A DNA stretch of 64,000 bases from NCBI GenBank assembly GCA_035519535.1, contig DATIWF010000185.1, positions 1 to 64,000 of the forward strand. Direction: 5' to 3'. Made by a program: the position numbers and the translations under genes. Below, piece after piece: positions 23,070 through 31,962 of the stretch; position 1 is the stretch's first letter, and each line of letters starts with the position of its first letter. This stretch comes from DATEGZ01 sp035519535. Lineage in GTDB: Bacteria; Acidobacteriota; Vicinamibacteria; Vicinamibacterales; SCN-69-37. The notes beneath the pieces were generated by a model, which was not told the origin of the DNA, ran no database searches, and saw nothing but the letters and a program-made list of their open reading frames with translations.

Positions 23070-25682
23070 ATGCGGCGACGGATCTTCAAACAGGCGGATG
23101 ACGCCGGCGCGGCGCTGACGGGCGCGATGCTCGTGACGCTGCTGATGGCGGCCATTACGGCCGGCTTCACCGCGCTCGTCATCACCGACTCGCGCGTCCG
23201 GTACCTCGACGGCACGCGCACGCAGGCGTTCTATACCGCGCACGCGGGGCTCGAGAAGCTGACGGCCGACCTGGGCAACCTGTTCGACACGAACTTCGCG
23301 CCGACCGGCGCGCAGATCAACGCCCTCACGCAGCAGGCGCCGAATCTCGGCGCGCAGTGGCTGCAGCCGGACGGCACGCCGGGCTACACCGTCGCGTTTC
23401 CGGCCGACGCCCAGGGCAATCCCACGGCGTCGGTCATGACCGTGCAGTCGGGCGCGTTCCAGGGCCTGGTCGGACTGGCTACCCCGTACACCATGACTGC
23501 GACGGCGCGGCTGGCCGACGGGTCCGAGGCGAGCCTCACGCGCACGCTCCAGACCGTCGCGATCCCGGTCTTCCAGTTCGGCATCTACTCGGAGAACGAC
23601 CTGAGCTTCTTCGCCGGTCCGAACTTCAACTTCGGCGGCCGCGTGCACAGCAACTCGAACGTGTTCCTGGCCGAAGGGCCGGGCAACACGCTCAGTCTGG
23701 CCGACCGGGTGACGGCCGTCGGCGAGATCATCCGCACCAACCTGGCGAACGGCAATCCCTCGGCGGCCCAGCACAGCGGGACCGTGCGCGCGATCACCGC
23801 GCCCAACGCCTTCCGCAACCTGGCCATGAACGAGGGCAGCCTCGTCGGCAACCTGGGGTCGCAGCAGAACGAGCCGACGTGGACGAATCTCTCCACGGGC
23901 ACCTACAACCACAACATCATGAACGGCCGCACGGGTGCGAAGACGCTCGTGCTCCCGATCGTGAGTTTCGGCGCGCAGCCGATCGACCTGATCCGCCGGC
24001 CGGTGGTCAACGAGAACAACACGGCGCCGCTCGTGCTCGGCCAGCGCTTCTACTCGCTCGCGAGCCTGCGCATCCTGCTGTCGGACACCGCCGCGGACAT
24101 CTCGAACCTGCCGGGCGTGACGGCGACCGCGCCGCTCCCGCTCATGGGCGCACCGGCCGGATACGTGGCCTCGCCGTTCGCGACGACGGCGACGACGAGC
24201 GGCGCGGCGACCAGCCGCGGATTCGGCGTCCGCGCCAACACGCTCGACACGCCGCTCATCGGCGGCTATATCAAGATCGAAAAACAGGACGTCAACGGCA
24301 ACTGGACGGACGTGACCCTCGAGATCTTGAACCTCGGGGTCGCCTACCGCCAGGTGAGCGTGGCCAATGCCGCGCAGAACGGGTGCGGCGATCTGACCCC
24401 AAATGCGATCCTTCGGATCGAGCGGCCGCGGAGCACCTTCGCGAGCACCGGCATCGGCAACGGCTGCCAGACGGTCCTGCCGGCGAACTCCCGCGACTGG
24501 AGCCCGCTCGTGCTGTTCGATCCGCGTGAGGGCGAGCTGCGCGACAACCGGAGCAACACGGGCAACGGCGCGGCGGCCGAGCCGGGGCGGTTCGGCGGGA
24601 TCATCCACTACCTCGCGCTCGACGCCCGCAACCTCTCGCTCTGGTTCCGGGGCGCGATGCCTGCCGCCGCCAATTGTCCGGCCGGTGGCTGCACGGGGGC
24701 GAACGCGCTCAACGTCAACGGCTTCACGGTGTACTTCTCCGATCGCCGCGGCAACCGGAACGGCGCCAACGAAACGGGCGAGTACGGCTGGGAGGACATC
24801 GTCAATCCGAACAACGCGAGCGGCTCGCCCAACGGCGTCCGCGACACAGGCGAGGACTTCAACGGCAACGGCCAGCTGGAGACGTACGGCGCGACGGCGC
24901 TCACGCCCTACAACGTGCCGCCCGCGGCCGGGCGTCAGGCGGGCTGGACCATGGCCGCGCCATACGGCCTGGCGATGACGCCGAACACGTCGATGGGCGC
25001 CCTGGGCGGCGTGGCCGAGCGTGCGGCGCTGATGGAGCGCAACCCGCCGGTGTTCTTCCGCCGCGCGCTGAAGGTCATCAACGGCGGCTCGGGTAACCTC
25101 ATCTCGCCTGGTCTCACGATTGCGTCCGAGAACCCGGTGTACATCCAGGGCACGTGGAACTCGAACGGCGCGGCCTTCGACAACACGCCGTGCGCGGCCA
25201 ACCCATGCGGCGCCAACACGCATGTCGCGACCGCGTTCATCGTGGACGCGATGACGCTGCTCTCGACGAGCTGGAACGACTACAACTCGCTCACGGGGCC
25301 GTTCGACCAGAACCAGCGCAACGCCGCGACGACGTGGTACCGGTTCGCGGTCGTGTCGGGCAAGGGGATCAACTTCCCGTACATTGCCACGCAGCCGGAC
25401 TGGGACTACGGCACGGACGGCGGCGCGCACAACTTCCTGCGCTACATCGAGAACTGGGGCGCGAATGGCGGGCAGACGCTGAACTTCCGCGGGTCGATCG
25501 CGAGCATGTACTTCAACCGCCAGGCGACAGGCACCTACAAGTGCTGCGTGGACGTCTACTCGCCGCCCACGCGCGGCTACAACTTCGACACGGACTTCCT
25601 GACGCCGGCGCTGCTGCCGCCCCGGACGCCGATGTTCCGCGACGTCAACATCCTCGGGTTCGCGCAGATCATCAAGCCCTGA
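23070..25682 (+). CDS. Large PilX-like pilus assembly protein
   Basis: 870 residues. The N-terminus resembles PilX: no classic G|FTLE site, but 'DDAGAALTGAMLVTLLMAAITAGFTALVITDSR' (about 10-42) is a hydrophobic helix, followed by 'QAFYTAHAGLEKLTADLGNL'. The rest is a very large exported domain rich in Asn, Gly, Thr and Ala, with scattered Cys ('CPAGGC', 'CAANPCG', 'KCCVD') that could form disulfides. Normal PilX is under 250 residues, so this head is several times larger and could be an adhesin or tip protein. It ends the pilin operon and overlaps the convergent PfkB gene by 11 bp. Confidence 0.85.
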   Translation: MRRRIFKQADDAGAALTGAMLVTLLMAAITAGFTALVITDSRVRYLDGTRTQAFYTAHAGLEKLTADLGNLFDTNFAPTGAQINALTQQAPNLGAQWLQPDGTPGYTVAFPADAQGNPTASVMTVQSGAFQGLVGLATPYTMTATARLADGSEASLTRTLQTVAIPVFQFGIYSENDLSFFAGPNFNFGGRVHSNSNVFLAEGPGNTLSLADRVTAVGEIIRTNLANGNPSAAQHSGTVRAITAPNAFRNLAMNEGSLVGNLGSQQNEPTWTNLSTGTYNHNIMNGRTGAKTLVLPIVSFGAQPIDLIRRPVVNENNTAPLVLGQRFYSLASLRILLSDTAADISNLPGVTATAPLPLMGAPAGYVASPFATTATTSGAATSRGFGVRANTLDTPLIGGYIKIEKQDVNGNWTDVTLEILNLGVAYRQVSVANAAQNGCGDLTPNAILRIERPRSTFASTGIGNGCQTVLPANSRDWSPLVLFDPREGELRDNRSNTGNGAAAEPGRFGGIIHYLALDARNLSLWFRGAMPAAANCPAGGCTGANALNVNGFTVYFSDRRGNRNGANETGEYGWEDIVNPNNASGSPNGVRDTGEDFNGNGQLETYGATALTPYNVPPAAGRQAGWTMAAPYGLAMTPNTSMGALGGVAERAALMERNPPVFFRRALKVINGGSGNLISPGLTIASENPVYIQGTWNSNGAAFDNTPCAANPCGANTHVATAFIVDAMTLLSTSWNDYNSLTGPFDQNQRNAATTWYRFAVVSGKGINFPYIATQPDWDYGTDGGAHNFLRYIENWGANGGQTLNFRGSIASMYFNRQATGTYKCCVDVYSPPTRGYNFDTDFLTPALLPPRTPMFRDVNILGFAQIIKP

Positions 25683-26583
25683 GCAGGGCGTCGATCTCGG
25701 CACGGCCGGGTGCGCCGGCAACCGCACCCGGCCTCGTGCAGCTCACCGCCGCGGCGGCGTTTGCAAAGCGCAACACGTCCGCCGCGGTTCTATTTTCCAG
25801 CCAGGCGATCGCGAACGCGCCGCGAAACACGTCGCCCGCGCCCGTCGTGTCCACGGCGCTGACCGCGACGCCGGGCGCGTGCACGATCCGGTCGCCGTCG
25901 AGGACCATCGCACCGTCGGCTCCAAGCGTCACCGTGATCAGCCCGGCGTGCGCGCGCCGGATCTTGCGGAGCGCGCGCTCCGGATCGGCGATGCCCGTGA
26001 GATCGGCGAGCGCGGGCGCGGCGAAGATCGGGCACGTGACCGCGCCGATGAGCTCGTCCACCCGATCCGCCGCGCGCTCGATGTCGCTCGTCACGGGCAC
26101 GCCCGCGCGCGCCGCCGCACGCGCCGCCGCGATCGCCGCGTCGAGATCCACATCGTCCACGTGCACGAGCCGCGCCCGTGCGAGGACGTCCGCGGGGACG
26201 TCCGTGGGCTGCAGCCGCATCCGGTCGTCCCGATCCCACAGGACCATGCGCTCGCCGGTCCGCTCCTCGATGAGGATTACGGCGAACGGATTCGGCCCGT
26301 CGCGCCCGACCGCGTACGTGAGATCGATGTCCAGCCGCGCCAGCTCCGCGCGGACCAGCGCGCCGTCGTCGTTCGATCCGATCGTGCCGATGTAGGCCGC
26401 CGTCGCGCCCAGCCGGCGGCACGTCGCCAGCATCGTGGCCGTCTGGCCGCCGCACGACCGCCGGTGATGCAGGATGCGCAGCTTGGCGTCCGGCCGCGCT
26501 TCGGCCAGGGATGCCGGCAGCACGTAGACGCGATCGACTGCGTTGGCGCCGACGCCGACGATGTCCCAGAGCGGGAGAGACAC
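25672..26583 (-). CDS. PfkB family carbohydrate/nucleoside kinase
   Basis: 303 residues from GTG 26583, chosen because the family start 'LWDIVGVGANAVDRV' follows directly; a TTG at 26616 would add residues of no family likeness. The two PfkB signatures are present: 'GGQTATMLATCRRLGA' with 'YIGTIGSNDDG', and 'DTTGAGDVFRGAFAIAW', in which D251 is the catalytic base in the GAGD anion hole. It is a cytoplasmic ATP-dependent kinase like ribokinase; the sugar cannot be named. It is convergent with the pilin operon (11-bp overlap of the 3' ends) and divergent from the TPR-thioredoxin gene. Confidence 0.92.
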   Translation of the reverse strand: MSLPLWDIVGVGANAVDRVYVLPASLAEARPDAKLRILHHRRSCGGQTATMLATCRRLGATAAYIGTIGSNDDGALVRAELARLDIDLTYAVGRDGPNPFAVILIEERTGERMVLWDRDDRMRLQPTDVPADVLARARLVHVDDVDLDAAIAAARAAARAGVPVTSDIERAADRVDELIGAVTCPIFAAPALADLTGIADPERALRKIRRAHAGLITVTLGADGAMVLDGDRIVHAPGVAVSAVDTTGAGDVFRGAFAIAWLENRTAADVLRFANAAAAVSCTRPGAVAGAPGRAEIDALLRA

Positions 26584-26692
26584 GGGGCAGAGTATAGCTA
26601 GCAGGGCAGAAGGCAATTCATTCGCCCTCTGTCCATTTGTCCTGTTGACGCCGACCCTCGAACAGCCCTAGTCTGACGCCGGCTCCAACCGC

Positions 26693-27817
26693 ATGACCGC
26701 ACGAGTCGCTCGCCTGACGGCGTTCGGCGTGGGTGTGTTGACTGCGATGGCGACCGGTTTTGCCACGCCCGGCGCCGGGCTTCGCGCCGCGTCCCAGTCA
26801 GGCACGGACGCGCGCGTCGCGGCGCTCCTTCAGCAGGGCGAGCAGGCCCTCCGCACCGGAGCGTTCGACCGCGCGCTCGATGCGTTCAAGCAAGCCAATC
26901 AGCTTCGGGACCAGCCCTCGGCGGCCGCGCTCTACGGCATGGCCCGGGCTTACCACGGCCAGGCGGATTACAAGAAGGCCGCCGAGGTCTGCGTCGATGC
27001 GCTGAAGTACGCCGGGCCTGACGGCAATCTCCAGGCCGCGATTCACAACCAGCGCGGTCTGTCGCTCTTGGCAAGTGCGGGGAAGAACATCGAGAAATAC
27101 AAAGCGGCGGAGGACGAGTTCCGCGCCGCGGTCGCCGATCGCAACGGACCGCCAGTCGGCTGGTACAACCTGGGCGTGCTGCTCCTCAAGTCGAATCGAG
27201 ACGACGAAGGGAAGGAGGCGCTCGAAACGTATCTGGCGCGCGTGCGCGGATACACGCCGGAGTCCGACCTCGCGCGGGGGATGATCGAGAATCCGCGCCG
27301 GGCCCGTGAACCGCTCGCACCCGCGTTCACGATGACGACCGACGCGGGAGAGACCATCAGCCTCGACGATCTCTCGGGCAAGACCGTGCTCCTTGATTTC
27401 TGGGGCACCTGGTGCGGTCCGTGCCGGGCGGCGACGCCGATGCTCGTGTCGCTGAACAAACGCCACGCGCAGCAGCCGTTCGTGCTCGTGAGCATCAGCT
27501 CCGACTCGCCCCGCGACCGGCAGATCTGGCAGAAGTACATCGAGGTGAACAAGATGTTCTGGCCGAACTCGCTCGATGCCGACCGCCGGATCCACGGGCT
27601 GTTCGCCGTCCACGTCTTTCCGACGTACATCGTCGTTGACGCGGATGGCATGATGCGCGACCGAATCGAAGGATACGGACCGCAGACGGGCGACGAGCTC
27701 GACAGCCTGGTGAGTAAGAGCCTTAAGGCCGGAAGGAAGAAGTCAGGGCCCAGTCGTCGTGCGCGGACAGCATCGCCTGGCGGGCCTCCGGGAACCGATC
27801 CGCGACCTCGTCCCTGA
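26693..27817 (+). CDS. Exported TPR-thioredoxin (TlpA-like) fusion
   Basis: 374 residues. A signal peptide (about 1-33) is followed by a tetratricopeptide region (about 40-200: 'GEQALRTGAFDRALDAFKQANQL', 'AALYGMARAYHGQADYKKAAEVC', 'VGWYNLGVLLLKSNRDDEGKEAL'; each read separately). A TlpA/AhpC-like thioredoxin domain follows (about 208-345) with the active site W240-C-G-P-C244 and the cis-Pro in 'HVFPTYIVVD'. It should act in the periplasm as a disulfide reductase or isomerase, with the TPR part recruiting a partner. The last ~35 residues are Arg/Pro-rich and have no domain likeness; they overlap the convergent gene by 95 bp. Confidence 0.9.
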   Translation: MTARVARLTAFGVGVLTAMATGFATPGAGLRAASQSGTDARVAALLQQGEQALRTGAFDRALDAFKQANQLRDQPSAAALYGMARAYHGQADYKKAAEVCVDALKYAGPDGNLQAAIHNQRGLSLLASAGKNIEKYKAAEDEFRAAVADRNGPPVGWYNLGVLLLKSNRDDEGKEALETYLARVRGYTPESDLARGMIENPRRAREPLAPAFTMTTDAGETISLDDLSGKTVLLDFWGTWCGPCRAATPMLVSLNKRHAQQPFVLVSISSDSPRDRQIWQKYIEVNKMFWPNSLDADRRIHGLFAVHVFPTYIVVDADGMMRDRIEGYGPQTGDELDSLVSKSLKAGRKKSGPSRRARTASPGGPPGTDPRPRP

Positions 27818-28139
27818 GCGACATCAAATCGTCCACGACCGAGAACGCGCGCGGATCGGTCGGCAGCGCGCCGAGCAGGGTGTGCATGGCCTCGACGCTC
27901 GAGTCGATCGCCGTGAGCGTCAGCACGGCCGCCGACTCGCCCGAGGGGACCGACAGCGCCTGGTGCAGGTTGGGGACGATTTGCATGCCGGACACGCGGA
28001 GGCGCTGAAGCGCGGTATGCGCTTCCGCGCTGGCGTTGGCCGGAAGCTTGCGGTCTTTCAGCCAGCGCGAGAGCTTCGCGGAGACCTCCGCCGCCCGGCG
28101 TCCCAGCGCGTCCACGAACACGGTTTGGTTTGCCTGCAT
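27723..28139 (-). CDS. Small helical protein of unknown function
   Basis: 138 residues from ATG 28139, which has a GGAG five bases upstream; a GTG at 28151 is less likely. The sequence is predicted almost wholly helical ('ALGRRAAEVSAKLSRWLKDR', 'AEAHTALQRLRVSGMQIV', 'DSSVEAMHTLLGAL', 'SLRDEVADRFPEARQAML'), with no Cys, signal peptide or membrane segment. Codon use fits a real gene. No family is recognised. Its 3' end overlaps the convergent thioredoxin gene by 95 bp. It is divergent from the Oar-like receptor gene. Confidence 0.65.
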   Translation of the reverse strand: MQANQTVFVDALGRRAAEVSAKLSRWLKDRKLPANASAEAHTALQRLRVSGMQIVPNLHQALSVPSGESAAVLTLTAIDSSVEAMHTLLGALPTDPRAFSVVDDLMSLRDEVADRFPEARQAMLSAHDDWALTSSFRP

Positions 28140-28183
28140 GGATCGCTCCACGAGGGGCTGTCAGTGCAAGAGTCAGGCCGGCC

Positions 28184-28206
28184 CGACCCCACGTGAAATG
28201 GGGTCG
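28184..28206. repeat. GGGGTC-type hairpin
   Basis: An 8-bp perfect stem (CGACCCCA 28184-28191 with TGGGGTCG 28199-28206) has a 7-base loop. It lies between the small unknown gene and the Oar-like receptor gene. The GGGGTC/GACCCC word recurs near 34315 and 56169-56209. Confidence 0.6.
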
Positions 28207-28314
28207 AAGTCGGTGGTTTCCCGCGCGCCCCGCCACCCCGGGCGGCAGAAAGGGGAACCTCGGGTTCACAGAAACAGCCGGGGGAGCAGGTTCGTAGTAC
28301 CGGGCGTCATCGAT

Positions 28315-31300
28315 ATGTCCTATTTCGACAGGATAGGCTCCTCTCGTCTCTGGTCGTTCAAGGCGCGGGTCCGGGTCGTTTCGGCGCTGGCGTCTGCTTC
28401 AATGCTGGCGGTCGGCCAGCTGCCGATCGTCGCGGCTGGTCGGGGGCAAGACCCCCAGGTGCCAGCCCCTCGCCCGGCGCCGCCTGCGGGGTGCCGCGTC
28501 ACCGGCAAGGTGACCGCCGGCGCCATCGCCCTGCCCGGCGCGGCCATCGTTGTACGTGTCGGCGACACGGTCAAGGCCGCGACCTCGACTGACGCCGACG
28601 GCAAGTTCACGATCCTCTTCGGACCGAACGCGACGTATCACGTCTCGGCCGAGCTCACGGCGTTCTCGAAGGCGGAGCGCGACCTGACGCTTGGCGCGCT
28701 GCCATGTGATACGACCCTCGACTTTCAGTTGTCGCTGCGGCCGCGAACCGAGCCGCTGCCGTCCGCGCCGGCGTCGTCGGCCGTGGCGGCTTCGATGCCG
28801 ACACCCACCCCAGCGCCGAGGCCGGCGGGCGCCACCAATCCACCCGTCGCGACGCCGGCCGCCGCGCCAACGCAGGCGGCGGCTGGCGGTCGGCAGAGCG
28901 GGGCCGGGGGGCGCCAGGGCGGGGCCGGCCAGGCCAATGGCCAGCGATTCGAGACGCTGAACGTTCAGGCCGACGCGAACGGACAGGCGGTCGTTGACGC
29001 GACGCCGCCGGATACGTCGGGCGATCTTGCACGCCTCCTGCCGCCCGGGTTCTCCGCGCAGAGCGCGCAAGCGGAGGCCGTGGCGATCAACGGCAGCAGT
29101 GACGCGATCAACGTCGATCGCGGCGCGCTGAACGATCGCTTCAACGCGATTGGCCGCGGCGAATTCGATCCGGCGACGGGACAGTTTGCCGCCGGATTCG
29201 GCCCGGCGGGCGGCGGCGCGGGCGGCGCTGGGGGCGACAATCCTTTCGGTGGCGCCGGGCAGGGCGGCCGGGGCGGCGACGCGGGCGGCCGCGGGGGCGG
29301 CGGCGGCCGCGGCGGGTTTGGCGGCCCTGGGGGCTTCACGCTCGGCGGCCGCGGCGGCCGCGGGCAGAGCCAATATCAGGGCTCGGCGAACTACACCTTC
29401 GGCGGGTCGGGACTCGACGCGACGAACCTGCAGCCGCGCAACGGCGAGATCACGCCGGTGAGTTCGCTGCCGTTCTCGCGCAACAATTTCGGGGGAACGA
29501 TCGGCGGTCCGGTCAAGATCCCCGGACTCTACGCGGACACGAATCGCCGCACGAACTTCCAGCTCAACTACAGCGGCAATCACTCGACGCAGCTGCAGGA
29601 TCAGTACGCGACGGTGCCGACGGCGGACATGCGGGCGGGCAACTTCTCGGGGAGTACGATCCAACTCGTCGATCCGCGGACGGGCCTGCCGTTCGCCAAC
29701 AATCAGATTCCCGCGGGCGCGATCGATCCGACCGCCGCGGCGCTCATGCAGTACATCCCGCTGCCCAACGTCCCGGGTGCGGGGCTGACGCAGAACTACC
29801 ACAACGCGGCCACGACGCTGTCCACGTCAAACAGCGTGAGCCTGCGCGTGACGCAGAACCTCTCGCCCACGGTCCCGCAGCGTGGCGGCGGCCCGGGCGG
29901 GCGCGGCGGTGGCGGCGGGCGTGGCGGCGGTGGCGGCGGTCGCGGCGGACCGGGCGGCAACGGGCGTGGCGGCCGCGGGTTGAGCATCATGCTCAACGGG
30001 CAGCTGCAGTACCGCGAGAACTCCGGCGAGACGTTCAACGTGGTCCCCGAGCTCAGCGGAACGACCGAGAGTAAGACCATCGCCGTGCCGATCTCCCTCA
30101 ACATCTCGAAGGGCCGGGTCACGCAGAACATCTCGTTCCAGTACAACCGCGCGGAGTCGTCGTCGTCGAACCTGTTCACCAACACGACGAACGTCGCGGG
30201 CGCTGCCGGCGTCAACTACCCGCCGGGATCGGCGACGGACCCGCTCAACTGGGGCATGCCGAACCTGACGTTCTCCCAGCTCAGCGTGCGTCAGCCCGCG
30301 GCGAGCGTCCGGACCGACGATCGGCTGTCGCTCGGCTATTCGTACTCGCGCCCGCTGCACAACAACAAGCATCAGTTCCGGGTCGGCGCAGACTTCCGCC
30401 ATGATCTCTCGACGTCCGAAGTCAACAGCAACGCGCGCGGGACGTTTACGTTCACGGGCCTGTACACGAGCCAGGGCCAGCAGACGTCCATCACGACGGG
30501 CTCGGACTTCGCCGACTTCCTGCTCGGGCTGCCGCAGCAGGCCTCGCTGCAGGTCGGCGGCACGACCAAGCTCCGCGAGAACGCGTGGGACGTGTACGTG
30601 GACGACAACTGGCAGAAGAGCGCGAAGATGACCATGAGCCTCGGGCTGCGGTACGAGGTGACGATGCCGTATGCCGAGGTGGATCAGCGGATGGCGAACC
30701 TCGACGTCACGCCGGATTTCACGGCCGCGGCGGTGGTGACGCCCGGGCAGAACGGGCCGTACACCGGATTCTTCCCGCCCAGCCTCGTGAACACCGACTG
30801 GAACAACATCGGGCCGCGCGTGGGCGTGGCGTACCGGCTGGCGCGCAACACGATCCTCCGCGGCGGCTACAGCATCACGTACAACACGGGGTCGTACTCC
30901 TCGATCGCGCGCCAGCTCGTGGGCCAGCCGCCGTTCGCCGACACGGTCACGAACATCGGCACGCTCGACGACTCGCTGACGATCGAGGACGGGCTCGTCG
31001 GCGCCACGGCCGCCACCACGAACAACTACGGGGTCGACAAGAACTACGGACTCGGCATGATTCAGACGTGGAACGCCACGTTCAGCCGTGACCTGTCGCG
31101 CAACTTCACGATGATCCTGGGCTACACGGGCACGAAGGGGACGAGCCTCGATTTGCTGCGCGCGCCCAACCGCAATCCCGACGGCACGCTGCGCATTCCC
31201 GACGTGCAGGCGTTCATCTGGGACTCGTCGGGCGGGCATTCGATCCTCCAGCTCGGCAACTTCCAGCTGCGTCGGCGGCTGGCCAAGGGCTTCAGCGCCG

Positions 31301-31962
31301 GCGTGAACTACACGCTCGCGAAGTCGATGGACAACGCGTCGTCGCTCGGCGCCGGCGGGGCCGTCGTCGCGCAGAACGATCACGACCTGAACGCCGAGTG
31401 GGCGCTCTCGAACTTCGATCAGCGGCACAACGTCGGGGTCGACTTCCACTACGAGCTGCCGTTTGGGGTCGGCCGGCGCTGGCTCACGGACGGCGGCTTC
31501 TGGTCGGCCGTCGTGGGCGAGTGGACGATGGACATGACGTTCAACGCGCACACCGGATCGCCCTTCACGCCGCGCGTCGTCAACGCGACGAGCAGCGTCG
31601 CGAACGGCACGAGCGGATCGCTCCGGGCGGACCTCACGGGCGCGGCAATCGCCGCCGCGGATCCGTCGCTCGACCAGTTCTTCAACACCACGGCCTTCGC
31701 CGTGCCGCCGCCCGGCCTCTTCGGGACGGCGCCGCGCAACGTCATCATCGGTCCAGGCGGCCACGTCGTGAACGCGGTGTTCTCGCGCGACATGCGGATC
31801 GGCGGCACGCGCGCCGTGTCGATCCAGATCAACGCCAACAACCTGTTCAACACGATTCAGTGGACGGCGATCGACACGAACATCAACTCGCGGACGTTCG
31901 GCTACGTCACGCGGTTTGCGAACATGCGCACGATCACACTCAACCTGAGGTTCCGGTTCTGA
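28315..31962 (+). CDS. Oar-like TonB-dependent outer-membrane receptor
   Basis: 1215 residues with a signal region at about 20-45. A carboxypeptidase-regulatory-like Ig domain ('CRVTGKVTAGAIALPGAAIVV', about 58-78, read in parts) follows. A low-complexity Pro/Ala/Gly region leads into the barrel, whose marker is 'SRNNFGGTIGG' (near 390). The C-terminus is built of beta-strands and ends in 'TLNLRFRF', a typical outer-membrane barrel signature with terminal Phe. Three Gly/Arg-rich inserts lie at about 178-212, 295-352 and 521-557. A normal plug domain and TonB box could not be made out. Oar-like proteins in myxobacteria and acidobacteria take up or export large substrates. The stop overlaps the start of the next gene (TGATG). 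Confidence 0.9.
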   Translation: MSYFDRIGSSRLWSFKARVRVVSALASASMLAVGQLPIVAAGRGQDPQVPAPRPAPPAGCRVTGKVTAGAIALPGAAIVVRVGDTVKAATSTDADGKFTILFGPNATYHVSAELTAFSKAERDLTLGALPCDTTLDFQLSLRPRTEPLPSAPASSAVAASMPTPTPAPRPAGATNPPVATPAAAPTQAAAGGRQSGAGGRQGGAGQANGQRFETLNVQADANGQAVVDATPPDTSGDLARLLPPGFSAQSAQAEAVAINGSSDAINVDRGALNDRFNAIGRGEFDPATGQFAAGFGPAGGGAGGAGGDNPFGGAGQGGRGGDAGGRGGGGGRGGFGGPGGFTLGGRGGRGQSQYQGSANYTFGGSGLDATNLQPRNGEITPVSSLPFSRNNFGGTIGGPVKIPGLYADTNRRTNFQLNYSGNHSTQLQDQYATVPTADMRAGNFSGSTIQLVDPRTGLPFANNQIPAGAIDPTAAALMQYIPLPNVPGAGLTQNYHNAATTLSTSNSVSLRVTQNLSPTVPQRGGGPGGRGGGGGRGGGGGGRGGPGGNGRGGRGLSIMLNGQLQYRENSGETFNVVPELSGTTESKTIAVPISLNISKGRVTQNISFQYNRAESSSSNLFTNTTNVAGAAGVNYPPGSATDPLNWGMPNLTFSQLSVRQPAASVRTDDRLSLGYSYSRPLHNNKHQFRVGADFRHDLSTSEVNSNARGTFTFTGLYTSQGQQTSITTGSDFADFLLGLPQQASLQVGGTTKLRENAWDVYVDDNWQKSAKMTMSLGLRYEVTMPYAEVDQRMANLDVTPDFTAAAVVTPGQNGPYTGFFPPSLVNTDWNNIGPRVGVAYRLARNTILRGGYSITYNTGSYSSIARQLVGQPPFADTVTNIGTLDDSLTIEDGLVGATAATTNNYGVDKNYGLGMIQTWNATFSRDLSRNFTMILGYTGTKGTSLDLLRAPNRNPDGTLRIPDVQAFIWDSSGGHSILQLGNFQLRRRLAKGFSAGVNYTLAKSMDNASSLGAGGAVVAQNDHDLNAEWALSNFDQRHNVGVDFHYELPFGVGRRWLTDGGFWSAVVGEWTMDMTFNAHTGSPFTPRVVNATSSVANGTSGSLRADLTGAAIAAADPSLDQFFNTTAFAVPPPGLFGTAPRNVIIGPGGHVVNAVFSRDMRIGGTRAVSIQINANNLFNTIQWTAIDTNINSRTFGYVTRFANMRTITLNLRFRF

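Noticed and set aside
28207..28314. Possible cobalamin riboswitch upstream of the Oar-like receptor
   Set aside because: No B12-box consensus was seen and the gap is too short for a full cobalamin riboswitch.
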